A DNA stretch of 64,000 bases, taken from Arthrobacter sp. DWC3. GTDB lineage: Bacteria; Actinomycetota; Actinomycetes; Actinomycetales; Micrococcaceae. The notes beneath the pieces were generated by a model that worked only from the letters and a program-made list of their open reading frames with translations, made no database searches and had not been told where the DNA came from. The stretch lies in the NCBI RefSeq assembly GCF_002929375.1, contig NZ_PJIP01000008.1, positions 124,001 to 188,000 on the forward strand, written 5' to 3'. The position numbers and the translations under genes were made by a program. Of the stretch, positions 53,547 to 61,975 are shown piece by piece. The first letter of the stretch is position 1; each line of letters begins with the position of its first letter.

Positions 53547-53568
53547 GCGCCCGGCATCGGACGGGCGC
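53547..53568 (-). terminator. Weak hairpin after a GNAT gene
   Basis: GCGCCCG-N8-CGGGCGC lies between the GNAT stop and the gatC start on the minus strand. It has no T-run, so the call is tentative. Confidence 0.4.
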
Positions 53569-53599
53569 GACGGCGGCGGCTCCCGGCCGGTATCTCCCG

Positions 53600-54121
53600 T
53601 CAGAGCGGGAGGCGGAAGACCCAGAGCAGGATGTCCTCGTTCGGGACCTCCCAGTCGCGCTCGGGGACGCGGACGAAGCCCATCGATTCGTAGAGGCGGT
53701 GGGCGCGCACCATGTCGGAGCCGCTCGTCAGGCTGACGGCCTCGATGCCGGGCAGCGTGCGGGCGTGCTCGATGATGCGCTCCACCATGGCCCGGCCCAC
53801 GCCGCCGCGCTGCACGGCCGGGTCCACCGCGAGCATGCGGAACTCGAGTTCACCCTCGACGGCGATGTCCGTGTACCGCTGGCCGGCGAAGGTCAGGGCG
53901 ACGGATCCGACCACGACGCCGTCGCGCTCGGCCACCCAGACCTCGGCGTGCTCGGCGCGGTGCTCGATGTCGGCCAGCACCGCCATGTAGGGGTGTGCCT
54001 CGTCGGCGAAGTACCCGGCCTCGAGGTAGGCGCCGCGCGTGATGCGGCGGACGTCCTCGTAGTCCTCGGGCCGGACGGGCCGGATGATGGTGCGGGAGTC
54101 GGAGAGGGCGTTCGTGGTCAC
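53600..54121 (-). CDS. GNAT-family N-acetyltransferase
   Basis: This is a 173-residue GNAT protein. IIRPVRPEDYEDVRRI is strand 1, EFRMLAVDPAVQRGGVGRAMVERI holds the acetyl-CoA loop (Q-R-G-G-V-G), and RLYESMGFVRVPERDW closes the fold. The ending resembles the RimI/PhnO type, but the target is unknown. ATG 54121. The gene stands before the gat operon on the same strand. Confidence 0.88.
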   Translation of the reverse strand: MTTNALSDSRTIIRPVRPEDYEDVRRITRGAYLEAGYFADEAHPYMAVLADIEHRAEHAEVWVAERDGVVVGSVALTFAGQRYTDIAVEGELEFRMLAVDPAVQRGGVGRAMVERIIEHARTLPGIEAVSLTSGSDMVRAHRLYESMGFVRVPERDWEVPNEDILLWVFRLPL

Positions 54122-54161
54122 CGGCCCATTTTGTCACGCACCGGCCGGGCTGGGGGCGGGA

Positions 54162-54506
54162 TCAGTCGTCGGAGCCGTCCCGGCCGCCGCGGAAGAGGTT
54201 GCCGCGCAGGGCGTAGAGCTGGGCTCCGCCGAGCACGAACGCGACCAGGATGCACAGGGCCGGCGGGAGCGACGTCGTATAGAGGAGCACGAAGCCGAGC
54301 GAGGCGGCGAAGACGGCGACCGCGACTCCCACGAGCAGGCGCGCCGGAGCGGGGAGCAGCCGCGCGGGTCTGCGGCCGGGCCGTCCTGCGCCCGCGTCCG
54401 GATACTTGTCGGCCGCCACGGCGCCCCCTCCAACTCCTCGACTCGGGCGGCGTCGGGAACCCGGCGTCGCCCCACGATTCTCTCGCGTAGGGGTCGGCTC
54501 CGTCAC
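54162..54506 (-). CDS. Small two-helix membrane protein
   Basis: This is a 114-residue protein with an Arg/Pro-rich N-terminal half (disordered) and two adjacent transmembrane helices, LLVGVAVAVFAASLGFVLLY and LPPALCILVAFVLGGAQLYAL, then a charged tail RGGRDGSDD. I do not recognise a named family. GTG at 54506 is chosen for the GGAG about 8 nt upstream; GTG at 54521 is possible. It is 22 nt after the stop of the glycerol-dehydrogenase-like gene and could be its last cistron. Confidence 0.65.
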   Translation of the reverse strand: MTEPTPTRENRGATPGSRRRPSRGVGGGAVAADKYPDAGAGRPGRRPARLLPAPARLLVGVAVAVFAASLGFVLLYTTSLPPALCILVAFVLGGAQLYALRGNLFRGGRDGSDD

Positions 54507-54528
54507 CCCTGCGCTCCGCACCCCCAGG

Positions 54529-55677
54529 TCAGTGGGCCGTGTACGGCGCCGGGGCGGGAAGGCCCGCCTCCTCCCGGATGCGTCGCGAGAATCGTTCGAT
54601 CGAGGCGAGCGCCGAGACCACGTCGGCGGCGCGGACGTCGAACGGCATGGCGTGGATGGTCTCCCCCGGCACCGTGGCGGCGGCCGCGACGAGTTCGAGC
54701 TCCTCGGTGTCCTCCGCCGTCAGCCCCACCTCGGTGAGCGTGGTGGGCAGACCCACCCGCGTGGTGAACTCGACGAAGTCCCGGATGTCGGCGGTCGGCG
54801 CGCCCTCGAGGACGAGCTGGGTCAGCGAGCCGATGTTCACCTTCTGGCCGTGTGCCAGTCCGTGGGTCTGCGGAGCCGCCGTCAGGCCGTTGTGGATGGC
54901 GTGCGCCGCCGCAAGGCCACCGGACTCGAAGCCGAGGCCCGAGAGCAGGGTGTTGGCCTCGATGACCTTCTCGAGGGCCGGCGTCACCAGCCGGTCGCGG
55001 ACCGCGTCGAGGGCCGGCAGCGCGTTGTCCCAGAGGACGTCCCAGCTCAGCCGCGCCAGGGCGGTGCCGGCGAGGGTCGGCAGTCCGCCGGCCATGGTCT
55101 GCGAACTGGACGCCGCCGTCGCCCGCGCCTCGAGCCACGTCGCCAGGGCGTCGCCCACCCCCGCGGCGAGGAAGGCCGCCGGGGCGTTGGCGATGATCTG
55201 CGAGTCGACGAGGACCAGGTCCGGGTTGCGCGGGAAGAAGCGGTACTCCTCGAAGGCGCCGTCCTCCGTGTAGACGACGGCGAGGGCCGACGTGGGGGCG
55301 TCGGTCGACGCGACGGTGGGGACGGTGACCCACCGGATGCCGGACAGGAACCCGGAGGCCTTGACGGCGTCGATGGTGCTGCCACCGCCCACCGCGACGG
55401 CGACGTCGGCCTTCGTGCTCGCGATGACGCCGACGAGGCGGTCGATCTCCTTCGCCGACGGCACGCCGCCGAACCCCTCCCGCGTGACGGGGAGCCCCGC
55501 CGCCTTCAGGGACGTGGTCACGTCGTGTCCCACGAAACCCCACACGACGTCGTCGGCGACGATCAGCGGTGTGCTTCCGATGGGCGCGAGGTACTCCCCG
55601 AGCCGGGAGATGGCCCCCGGACCCTGGGCGTACCGGCCCGGACTGATGACGGAACGGATGGGACTGTTCGTGGGCAT
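54529..55677 (-). CDS. Iron/zinc-containing alcohol dehydrogenase, glycerol-dehydrogenase type
   Basis: This is a 382-residue group III alcohol dehydrogenase of the GldA branch. NAD is bound by VAVGGGSTIDAVK; metal ligands are the Asp in GVGDALATW and the His residues in HAIHNGL and HGLAHGQKV. These enzymes oxidise glycerol, 1,2-diols or related alcohols. Here it is the last enzyme gene in an operon-like run, after the zinc ADH, 91 nt from its stop. Its role may be oxidising the alcohol or diol made by that pathway. Substrate inferred. Confidence 0.88.
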   Translation of the reverse strand: MPTNSPIRSVISPGRYAQGPGAISRLGEYLAPIGSTPLIVADDVVWGFVGHDVTTSLKAAGLPVTREGFGGVPSAKEIDRLVGVIASTKADVAVAVGGGSTIDAVKASGFLSGIRWVTVPTVASTDAPTSALAVVYTEDGAFEEYRFFPRNPDLVLVDSQIIANAPAAFLAAGVGDALATWLEARATAASSSQTMAGGLPTLAGTALARLSWDVLWDNALPALDAVRDRLVTPALEKVIEANTLLSGLGFESGGLAAAHAIHNGLTAAPQTHGLAHGQKVNIGSLTQLVLEGAPTADIRDFVEFTTRVGLPTTLTEVGLTAEDTEELELVAAAATVPGETIHAMPFDVRAADVVSALASIERFSRRIREEAGLPAPAPYTAH

Positions 55678-55768
55678 GGGGGCCTCCTGGACGTCGTTGT
55701 CGATGGTCGGGTCGGTGATGCCGGCTGTGTCTGGTCCGAGTCTGTTCCTGATCCGGTAGACGGCCCGG

Positions 55769-56803
55769 TCAGGGCACGAGGATGGCCCTGCCCCTCACCC
55801 TGCCGGCGTCCAGGTCGCTGATCGCCTGCTGGAAGTCGTCGAGTGCGTACTTCTGGGTGTGCAGGGTGACGGCGCCGCGGGCGGCGAGCGCCATGAGGTC
55901 CTGCAGGTCGTTGTAGGAGCCCACGAGGTTGCCGATGATGTTGATCTCGGCCGAGACGATGTCGATCGTCGGCACGTCGATGTTCTCGCCGTAGCCCACC
56001 ACGTAGTAGTCCCCCGCCCGGCGCAGCATCGCGATGCCCTGCGCGGTGGCGCCGCCCTCGCCCACGAAGTCGACGAGCGCCTCCGCGCCCTTCCCGTCGG
56101 TGAGGGCGAGGACCTGCTCCACCTGGGTGCCGTCCGCCAGGACGCCCACGTGCGCCCCGATGTCGCGGGCCAGGTCGAGGGCCGCCTCGTTGCGGTCGAC
56201 GACGACGAGCCGGGCGGGGGTGAGCGCCCTCAGGACCTGGATACCGATGTGCCCGAGCCCGCCGGCCCCGATGATCACGCAGGTGTCGCGGGCCGTCAGC
56301 TGCTTCGCTGCCTTCGCGGCGGCGTGGTAGGCGGTGAGACCGGCATCCGCGAGCGCGGCGACGTCGGCCGGTTCCAGCGAGTCGTCGATCCGGACGACGG
56401 CGCGGGCGGTGGTGAGGAGATACTCCGCGTAGCCCCCGTTGGTGTCGATGCCGGGGAACTGGCTCTCCTCGCAGTGCACGTCGTCGCCCGACCGGCAGGC
56501 CCGGCAGAGTCCGCACGTGATGAGGGGGTGGAGGATGACCTTGTCCCCCGGAGCGACGTGCGTCACGGCGCTGCCGACCTCGTGCACCCAGCCGGCGTTC
56601 TCGTGTCCGATGGTGTACGGCAGGTGGACCTGGGACTTCTCCGCCCACTGCCCCTCGAGGATGTGGAGGTCGGTGCGGCACACGCCGGCCCCGCCGATCC
56701 GGACGACGACGTCGAACGGGCCCGTGGCGCTCGGCATCGGCACCTCGGCCATCTTGAGGGCCTCGTTGTAGCCGACCACCTGGACGGCGCGCATTGTGCT
56801 CAT
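55769..56803 (-). CDS. NAD-dependent zinc alcohol dehydrogenase
   Basis: This is a 344-residue medium-chain ADH. Catalytic zinc ligands are Cys42, His67 and Glu68; structural zinc Cys97, Cys100, Cys103 and Cys111. CVIIGAGGLGHIGIQVLRAL is the NAD site. It resembles the ADH found beside propane/butane monooxygenases. Its ATG at 56803 overlaps the stop of the DUF59 gene as ATGA, so the two are cotranslated. The substrate is probably a short-chain alcohol; this is inferred from family and context. Confidence 0.9.
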   Translation of the reverse strand: MSTMRAVQVVGYNEALKMAEVPMPSATGPFDVVVRIGGAGVCRTDLHILEGQWAEKSQVHLPYTIGHENAGWVHEVGSAVTHVAPGDKVILHPLITCGLCRACRSGDDVHCEESQFPGIDTNGGYAEYLLTTARAVVRIDDSLEPADVAALADAGLTAYHAAAKAAKQLTARDTCVIIGAGGLGHIGIQVLRALTPARLVVVDRNEAALDLARDIGAHVGVLADGTQVEQVLALTDGKGAEALVDFVGEGGATAQGIAMLRRAGDYYVVGYGENIDVPTIDIVSAEINIIGNLVGSYNDLQDLMALAARGAVTLHTQKYALDDFQQAISDLDAGRVRGRAILVP

Positions 56804-57630
56804 GAGTGGGGTTCCTTGACTGTGAGGGGAAGTAGTCCGTGCTGGTCCGCGGGTTCGGCGCCCTCGGGCCGGAAGGCCTGATCGGCACCGGAGCCCTCGT
56901 AGCGGGTGCGGAGGAGCCCGCGGCAGAAGTGCGCGTTGCCGTCGATCGAGATGCGCGTCGAGCGGGCGCGGCGCAGGGCCAGAGGGACGGCCTCCGCGGG
57001 ATACGTGCGGCCCTCGGCATCGACCAGCACGGGCGCGTCGTCGTCCCCCGACAGCCCGAGCGCGGACCGGCGCCGCAGCAGCGCGTCCTTCTCGCGGCCG
57101 GCCGGGAGGTCGCCGAGACGGACCCGGCCGAGCTCCTGCTCCGGGAGGTCCCCGTCGGCGCGCAGCAGGGACGTGAGACACCGCTCCATGGCAGCCGTGT
57201 GCGCCTTGCGGCGGAACGTGCCCCGCAGCTCGTCGAGGCTGTCCTCGGCCTCGTGGCGGAAGGTGCCGCGGTAGCCGGCGTCGGCGGCGAGTCCCGCGTT
57301 GATCAGGTCGGAGTCGTGGTGGTCGTCCAGCTCGACGACCACCCGACCCACCCCGGGGATCGCGGCGACGGCGTCCTTGCTGTCGGACGCCATCAGGTAG
57401 GCGAAGTTGGGTGAGCAGAAGGAGGTGGGCAGGCGCAAATGGACCTCCACCGTCGCGTCCGTCGTTCCCTCGTCCACGGCACCGCCGTTCACCCGGATGG
57501 ACCGGACGAACCCGAGTTCGGTGATGGGCTCGTCGAGCTCGGGGTCGAGGACGGCGTCCAGGCTACGGCGTACGGCGTCGTCGGTGACCGTACGCGTCAG
57601 CGGCTCCGCTTCGAGGTGCGCGATGGTCAT
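56800..57630 (-). CDS. DUF59 (MIP18-like) Fe-S assembly-type protein with C-terminal extension
   Basis: This is a 276-residue protein. Residues about 18-115 form a DUF59 domain: AVLDPELDEPITELGFVRSI and LRLPTSFCSPNFAYLM with the key Cys. The rest (about 160 residues) is a charged extension lacking a family I recognise. DUF59 proteins help build Fe-S clusters, or mature di-iron enzymes in monooxygenase clusters. It overlaps the amidohydrolase gene upstream (ATGA) and the ADH downstream (ATGA). Confidence 0.85.
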   Translation of the reverse strand: MTIAHLEAEPLTRTVTDDAVRRSLDAVLDPELDEPITELGFVRSIRVNGGAVDEGTTDATVEVHLRLPTSFCSPNFAYLMASDSKDAVAAIPGVGRVVVELDDHHDSDLINAGLAADAGYRGTFRHEAEDSLDELRGTFRRKAHTAAMERCLTSLLRADGDLPEQELGRVRLGDLPAGREKDALLRRRSALGLSGDDDAPVLVDAEGRTYPAEAVPLALRRARSTRISIDGNAHFCRGLLRTRYEGSGADQAFRPEGAEPADQHGLLPLTVKEPHS

Positions 57631-58673
57631 CGGGCGCTCGCGAGATCGGCCCGTTCCGGCTGCCGTGGCCCCGTGGCGGTCTCCTCGGCGTCGGGGATCT
57701 GCAGCTCCGCCGGCACAGGGATGCCGTACATCTTCGCGGCGTTGAGGCCGAGGATCTTCTTCTTCTGCCCGGTGGTGAGCTGCGCGTACTCGGTCATGTC
57801 CTCCGGGATCTGGAAGTCGACGAACCGCTCCACGAGCCAGCGCGGCGTCCACAGCGCGTAGTCGCTGGAGAACTGGATGCGGTCCTCCCCGATCCAGTAG
57901 ATGAGCTCGCCGATGATCTGGGCGAAGTACCGCGGGCGGGAGTGCATGAACGGCATCGCCACCGCCAGCCCGCCGTGGACGTTGGGTTCCTGCGTCGCGA
58001 TCCAGCAGAAGTCCTCCAGCCGGGGCAGGCCCACGTGCTCCACGACGAAGTTCAGGTCCGTGAAGTCGGAGGCCGCATGGTCGACGTCGGACACGTCGAA
58101 GGCATCCCGGTCGAGGGGGCGGATGGTCGGGCCCTTGTGGACGTGGATGTTCTTGATGCCGAGCTTGCGGCACTCCTCGAAGTACCGGTACGTCCAGGGG
58201 TCGGAAAGCTTGTAGCCGCGGGATTCGCCGTGCCACTCCGCCGTGTACAGCTTGACGCCCTGGAAGCCCATCCGCTCGTGGTCCGCGCGCAGCTGGTCGA
58301 GCCCCGCCTCGCCCTGCCGGGGGTCGAAGCAGTGGTTGTACGTCAGCTTGTCCGGGTTCGCCGCGGCCAGCCCGTAGGCCTCCTCCGTCTGTCCGAACCC
58401 GCGGTGGTAGAACTCGCCGAGATACGCCGGCTGGAAGATCGCGTGGTCCACGTACCCGTCGGTGAACAGGTCCTTCATGAGGCGTTCGCCGCCCTGGTAG
58501 AGGTACTCCTCGTAGGTCCACTGCTCGGAGTCCGGGGAGAGATTGCGGTGGTAGTCGTAGAAGCAATCGATGAACTGCTTGCCGTGGATGTTGCGCTGGT
58601 TCTCCGGACGGGCGTCCCAGAGGGCTATGTGCGCGTCCACGATGAAGTAGTTCTCGCCGTCTTTGCTGTACAT
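57627..58673 (-). CDS. Amidohydrolase-fold protein of the monooxygenase-cluster type
   Basis: This is a 348-residue amidohydrolase-2 barrel. The first metal motif, usually HxH, reads DAHIALWD, with Ala for the second His. The later IKNIHVHKGP, FVVEHVGLPRL and FSSDYALWTP keep His, His and Asp ligands. Close relatives sit in the propane/butane monooxygenase operons of mycobacteria and rhodococci, where their exact role is unclear. AAGGAG precedes the ATG at 58673. It is the first gene of the operon and faces the activator gene. Confidence 0.85.
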   Translation of the reverse strand: MYSKDGENYFIVDAHIALWDARPENQRNIHGKQFIDCFYDYHRNLSPDSEQWTYEEYLYQGGERLMKDLFTDGYVDHAIFQPAYLGEFYHRGFGQTEEAYGLAAANPDKLTYNHCFDPRQGEAGLDQLRADHERMGFQGVKLYTAEWHGESRGYKLSDPWTYRYFEECRKLGIKNIHVHKGPTIRPLDRDAFDVSDVDHAASDFTDLNFVVEHVGLPRLEDFCWIATQEPNVHGGLAVAMPFMHSRPRYFAQIIGELIYWIGEDRIQFSSDYALWTPRWLVERFVDFQIPEDMTEYAQLTTGQKKKILGLNAAKMYGIPVPAELQIPDAEETATGPRQPERADLASAR

Positions 58674-58754
58674 CTCTGATCTCCTTCTCGTGACTGCCGT
58701 AGTCGCGACAGGACCGAGACTAGGTGCGAAGATGGCTTCCACCACGCGGCGTGT

Positions 58755-58769
58755 GTCTCAGTTTGAGAC
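58755..58769. promoter_or_regulatory. Perfect inverted repeat, likely activator site
   Basis: GTCTCA-GTT-TGAGAC is a perfect 6-3-6 repeat in the divergent region. On the minus strand TAGTCT (58722 down to 58717) can serve as the -10 of the operon, which puts the repeat at about -45 to -59, a normal activator position. It is also 53 nt before the activator start, allowing autoregulation. Confidence 0.55.
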
Positions 58770-58821
58770 GACCGACGACCGCATGGACGCAGCCTCGACC
58801 CAGCGAACGAGGAGGACGGCA

Positions 58822-60327
58822 ATGGTGCCGACTCGGGATGGCGAGATCTCTCCGGCGGGCGCCGGCCCCGGCACGGGCCGGCTGCTCGTCGCTGCCAAGC
58901 GCCTCGTCGCCTCCTGGCAGCGCAGCGAGGAGTACGGGGTGTCGGCGGACACCGTGGATCCCCTGTGGGCCGGCACCGTGCAGGCGGACTCTCTGTACTT
59001 CTCCTGCGGGCAGGAGGTGCTCACCGCCCTGCACCGCACACTGGCCGACGAGCCGATCAGCCTCATGCTCACCGACGCCGACGGGCTGCTGCTCAACCGG
59101 CTGAGCGGCGATCCGGACCTCCTGCGGTCGCTGGACCGGGTGCATCTGGCGCCCGGTTTCACCTATTCCGAGCGCGACGCCGGGACCAACGGGATGGGCT
59201 TGGCGCTCGCCGACCGGGCTCCTGCCCTGGTCCGGGCGGAGGACCACTACAGTGCGAGCCTCCGGACCTACACCTGTGCCGCGGTGCCCGTCTTCGACCC
59301 TGTGAGCGGGGCCCTCGAGGGGAGCGTGAACATCACCACGTGGTCCAGGTCCTCCCCCGAACTGCTGCTCGCCCTGGCACAGTCGGCGGCCGGGAACACA
59401 GCGGCACTGATGCTCGCGAGGTCCCTGGGCCGCAGCCAGCGGCCGGGCCGGAAGGGCGGCGGCGTGTTCCGTCTGCAGCGTGGCGGGCTCGAACCGGCAG
59501 CCGGGACGCTGCGGACCATGTCCGCGGCATGGACGGCCGCGCTCGACGCCGCGACCCGCGCCCTCGCCGCAGGGCGGGTCGTCGCCGCCGTCGGCGAGCA
59601 CGGCGCGGGGCGGGTGACCCTCCTAGCGCAGGCGCTCCGTCAGGCGCGTCCGGGCACCCGGATCCTGTCCGCCGCCGCGCCTGCACCCGAGGACGTCGAT
59701 GCCTGGCTGTCGCTGTGGACCCCTGAACTCGCCAAACCGGACACCGCGGTCGTCGTCGAGAACGCCGATCTGCTGCCCGCATGGGCAGCGCAGGAACTGC
59801 AGGACCATGTGACACGCGCGCTCCGGGCGGTTCCCCCACCCACGGACGGGTCGGGCTCCCTCGCGTGGGCCGTGACCGCCGCCGAACTGGAGGCCGTCCC
59901 GCATCCGCTGGCAGCCTCCATCGACACCGTGATCACGGTCCCCGCACTCCGGGACCGCGGCGATGACGTCCTGCACCTGGCACGATACGCCGCCCGGCAG
60001 ACGCGCCTGCGCGAGATCGACTTCACCCCCGCTGCGGAGACTGCGCTGCTGGCGCACGACTGGCCCGACAACGTCGACGAGCTCTTCACCGTGGTTCACG
60101 ACGCCGCGGTCCGTGCGGAGACGATCGACATCCAGCATCTACCCGCCTACCTTCTCGGCGGGCCGGGCGTGCACCTGAGCAGGATCGAGTCGATGGAGCG
60201 CGACGAGATCGTCCGGAGCCTCGCACGGCCGGGCGTCACCGTCGCGGCGGCTGCCGCGGAGCTCGGTATCAGCCGGGCCACCATCTACCGGCGCATCGCC
60301 AGGCTGGGGATCAGAGTGCCCCGGTGA
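58822..60327 (+). CDS. MimR/AcoR-like transcriptional activator with degenerate AAA+ domain
   Basis: This is a 501-residue regulator. Residues about 70-200 form a GAF sensor with HLAPGFTYSERDAGTNGMGLALA, a mark of AcoR/MimR proteins. The middle resembles the sigma-54 activator AAA+ domain: Walker A-like GEHGAGR (258-264, Arg for Lys), Walker B-like TAVVVENADL and PALRDRGDDVLHLARY, but no GAFTGA loop. The C-terminal HTH_8 is AAAAELGISRATIYRRIARL. GAGGAGG fixes the ATG at 58822. It diverges from the alcohol operon, which it probably activates. Confidence 0.85.
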   Translation: MVPTRDGEISPAGAGPGTGRLLVAAKRLVASWQRSEEYGVSADTVDPLWAGTVQADSLYFSCGQEVLTALHRTLADEPISLMLTDADGLLLNRLSGDPDLLRSLDRVHLAPGFTYSERDAGTNGMGLALADRAPALVRAEDHYSASLRTYTCAAVPVFDPVSGALEGSVNITTWSRSSPELLLALAQSAAGNTAALMLARSLGRSQRPGRKGGGVFRLQRGGLEPAAGTLRTMSAAWTAALDAATRALAAGRVVAAVGEHGAGRVTLLAQALRQARPGTRILSAAAPAPEDVDAWLSLWTPELAKPDTAVVVENADLLPAWAAQELQDHVTRALRAVPPPTDGSGSLAWAVTAAELEAVPHPLAASIDTVITVPALRDRGDDVLHLARYAARQTRLREIDFTPAAETALLAHDWPDNVDELFTVVHDAAVRAETIDIQHLPAYLLGGPGVHLSRIESMERDEIVRSLARPGVTVAAAAAELGISRATIYRRIARLGIRVPR

Positions 60328-60484
60328 ATGCTCCTTCGGGTTGCGTCACCCCCGGGATCGCAGGTCGGGACATTCATCGCACTCGACTCGGTGGTCGCCT
60401 GCCCGGATCAGGTCCCGCACCGAAGTATCGGTAGTCACCATCCCGGGTCCTCGGAGTCCGTCAGTGACACTTGCCCCGGCTGGG
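60328..60484. other. Short gap between convergent genes
   Basis: I see no gene, tRNA or clear terminator between the activator stop and the stop of the small acidic protein gene on the minus strand. Confidence 0.4.
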
Positions 60485-60778
60485 TCAATCGCCGTCGGCG
60501 TCGGCCGCGACGAAGGCCTCAGGGCTCGCGGCGCGTTCGGCTACTGCGGCGAAGGTCTGACCCGAGTCCCCGGCCCGTAACGCGGCAGGGTTCGTCTCGA
60601 CATCGGAGGTATCGGTTTCGTCGGCACTGAATGAACGGGCGTCGATGTCTGTGTCATCCGATGATCCCCCCTGGGAATCGTCCGTCGGGATCCGGCTGAC
60701 GAGGTCGCTGGCGGCCGTTTCCACGGCGACCAAGGAGATGGGCACTGCCTCGCCGCCTACGTTCTCGCTGCCGTTCAT
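60485..60778 (-). CDS. Small acidic, probably disordered protein
   Basis: This is a 97-residue protein rich in Asp, Glu, Ser and Ala, with almost no aromatic or basic residues. It has no recognisable domain. A strong AGGAGG lies before the ATG at 60778, which is the main reason for believing in it. It is isolated between the activator and a gene-free stretch. It could be a cytosolic stress or cold-shock-like accessory protein; that is only a guess. Confidence 0.5.
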   Translation of the reverse strand: MNGSENVGGEAVPISLVAVETAASDLVSRIPTDDSQGGSSDDTDIDARSFSADETDTSDVETNPAALRAGDSGQTFAAVAERAASPEAFVAADADGD

Positions 60779-61182
60779 CCTGGCCTCCTGTCACGAGCAG
60801 TCTAAGCGGCCGGTAGTGCCGGAAGAACTCTTCTCGGCTGCACATCGTGGACGGCATCGAGGTTCGAGTACGCGGAGGACGGTCGACGACGGCATCCGGT
60901 GTTCCGGGGCGCCCGGCCTTCCGTATCCGACTTCCCCGGCGGCCGACCGCCTGACTCTTCAGCAGTATGTCGAGGTCCGTGCATCAACCGTCTGATCCAT
61001 CGACAGCACACCCTGGTTCCCGAGCGGCTGATCGGCGGACCATCAGCAGCACGCTCCGTCCCCCGCCAACTGATCGCCCGGCCGATCAGCAGGGCACAGG
61101 ACTTTCGCCGGCTCGCTCCGTCGGGATCTCGGCGTCCATCGATACCACGCAGGCGCGAAAGCCTCGGCCCAGGGCACTGCGC
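60779..61182. other. Gene-free stretch with paired inverted repeats
   Basis: No convincing gene is visible in this 404-nt region. Two inverted repeats share the half-site CTGAT/ATCAG: GCTGAT-N9-ATCAGC (61027-61047) and CTGATCG-N6-CGATCAG (61070-61089). They lie just beyond the stop of the sigma-factor gene. They could be a composite terminator or a binding region. Confidence 0.45.
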
Positions 61183-61812
61183 TCAGCCGGCGCCCTGCAG
61201 TGACGTTCCAAGACGTCGCATGCCGTCCCGGATGCGGGTCCTGGCCGTCGGGACCGGGATGTCCAGCTGCTCGGCGACCTCGGCATAGGTCATGCCGGCG
61301 TAGTACGCGAGCCGGATCGCTTCGTGCTGCACGGCCGACAGGGTGCCCGGACCGGCCTGGACGGCATCCGTCTCGACGCGCTGCATCACCGTGTCGGCAA
61401 CCTGGTCGTGGTCGATGTCCTGGTTCCTGATCCCCCGCCCCCGAGTTCTGGCGCGGTGCGATTCCTCTGCCCTGACCCTGTCGACCGCGCGCCGGTGCGC
61501 GATGCTCAGCAGCCAGGTCATGCCGGTGCCCAGGGCGGGATCGTAGCGGCCCGGCCCGCCCTGCCAGAGAGCGAGGAACACGTCCTGCGTTGTTTCGGCG
61601 CTCATGTCCGCGTCGGCCAGGACCCTGCGGACGAGCGCGTACACGCGGCGCGCGGTCTGCTGGTAGAGGGTGTCAAAGGCCCGCACGTCGCCCTCGCCGA
61701 TCGCGAGGAGCAGGGCGCCGATGTCGTCGGTGGGCGACACGCCCGCGTCATGAGGGAGGGCGCCGGGTGCGGATCGGGTCGGGGATGCACCCGCGATCGG
61801 AGCGGTGAACAT
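61183..61812 (-). CDS. SigK-like ECF sigma factor
   Basis: This is a 209-residue ECF sigma factor. Region 2 reads AFDTLYQQTARRVYALVRRVL and TTQDVFLALWQGGPGRYDPA, then WLLSIAHRRAVDRVRAEE. Region 4 is LAYYAGMTYAEVAEQLDIPVPTARTRIRDGM (cited in parts), matching SigK/ECF19 proteins. Those are normally paired with an RskA anti-sigma factor, but none is downstream here. The start ATG 61812 is chosen; ATG 61908 would add 32 residues. Confidence 0.85.
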   Translation of the reverse strand: MFTAPIAGASPTRSAPGALPHDAGVSPTDDIGALLLAIGEGDVRAFDTLYQQTARRVYALVRRVLADADMSAETTQDVFLALWQGGPGRYDPALGTGMTWLLSIAHRRAVDRVRAEESHRARTRGRGIRNQDIDHDQVADTVMQRVETDAVQAGPGTLSAVQHEAIRLAYYAGMTYAEVAEQLDIPVPTARTRIRDGMRRLGTSLQGAG

Positions 61813-61975
61813 GGGCGTGAGACCTTCCAGGAGACCGTCGGCTTCGATCAGGTGCTCGCAGCACAGGCCACGCATCACCGGGTCGCTAAACAACCTAACG
61901 ACATCCAACCATGACCCTTCCGGCGTCCACTAGAGGGAGGTTCGTCGGTGCGGAAATCCTGCAGCTCGGTGCCGC

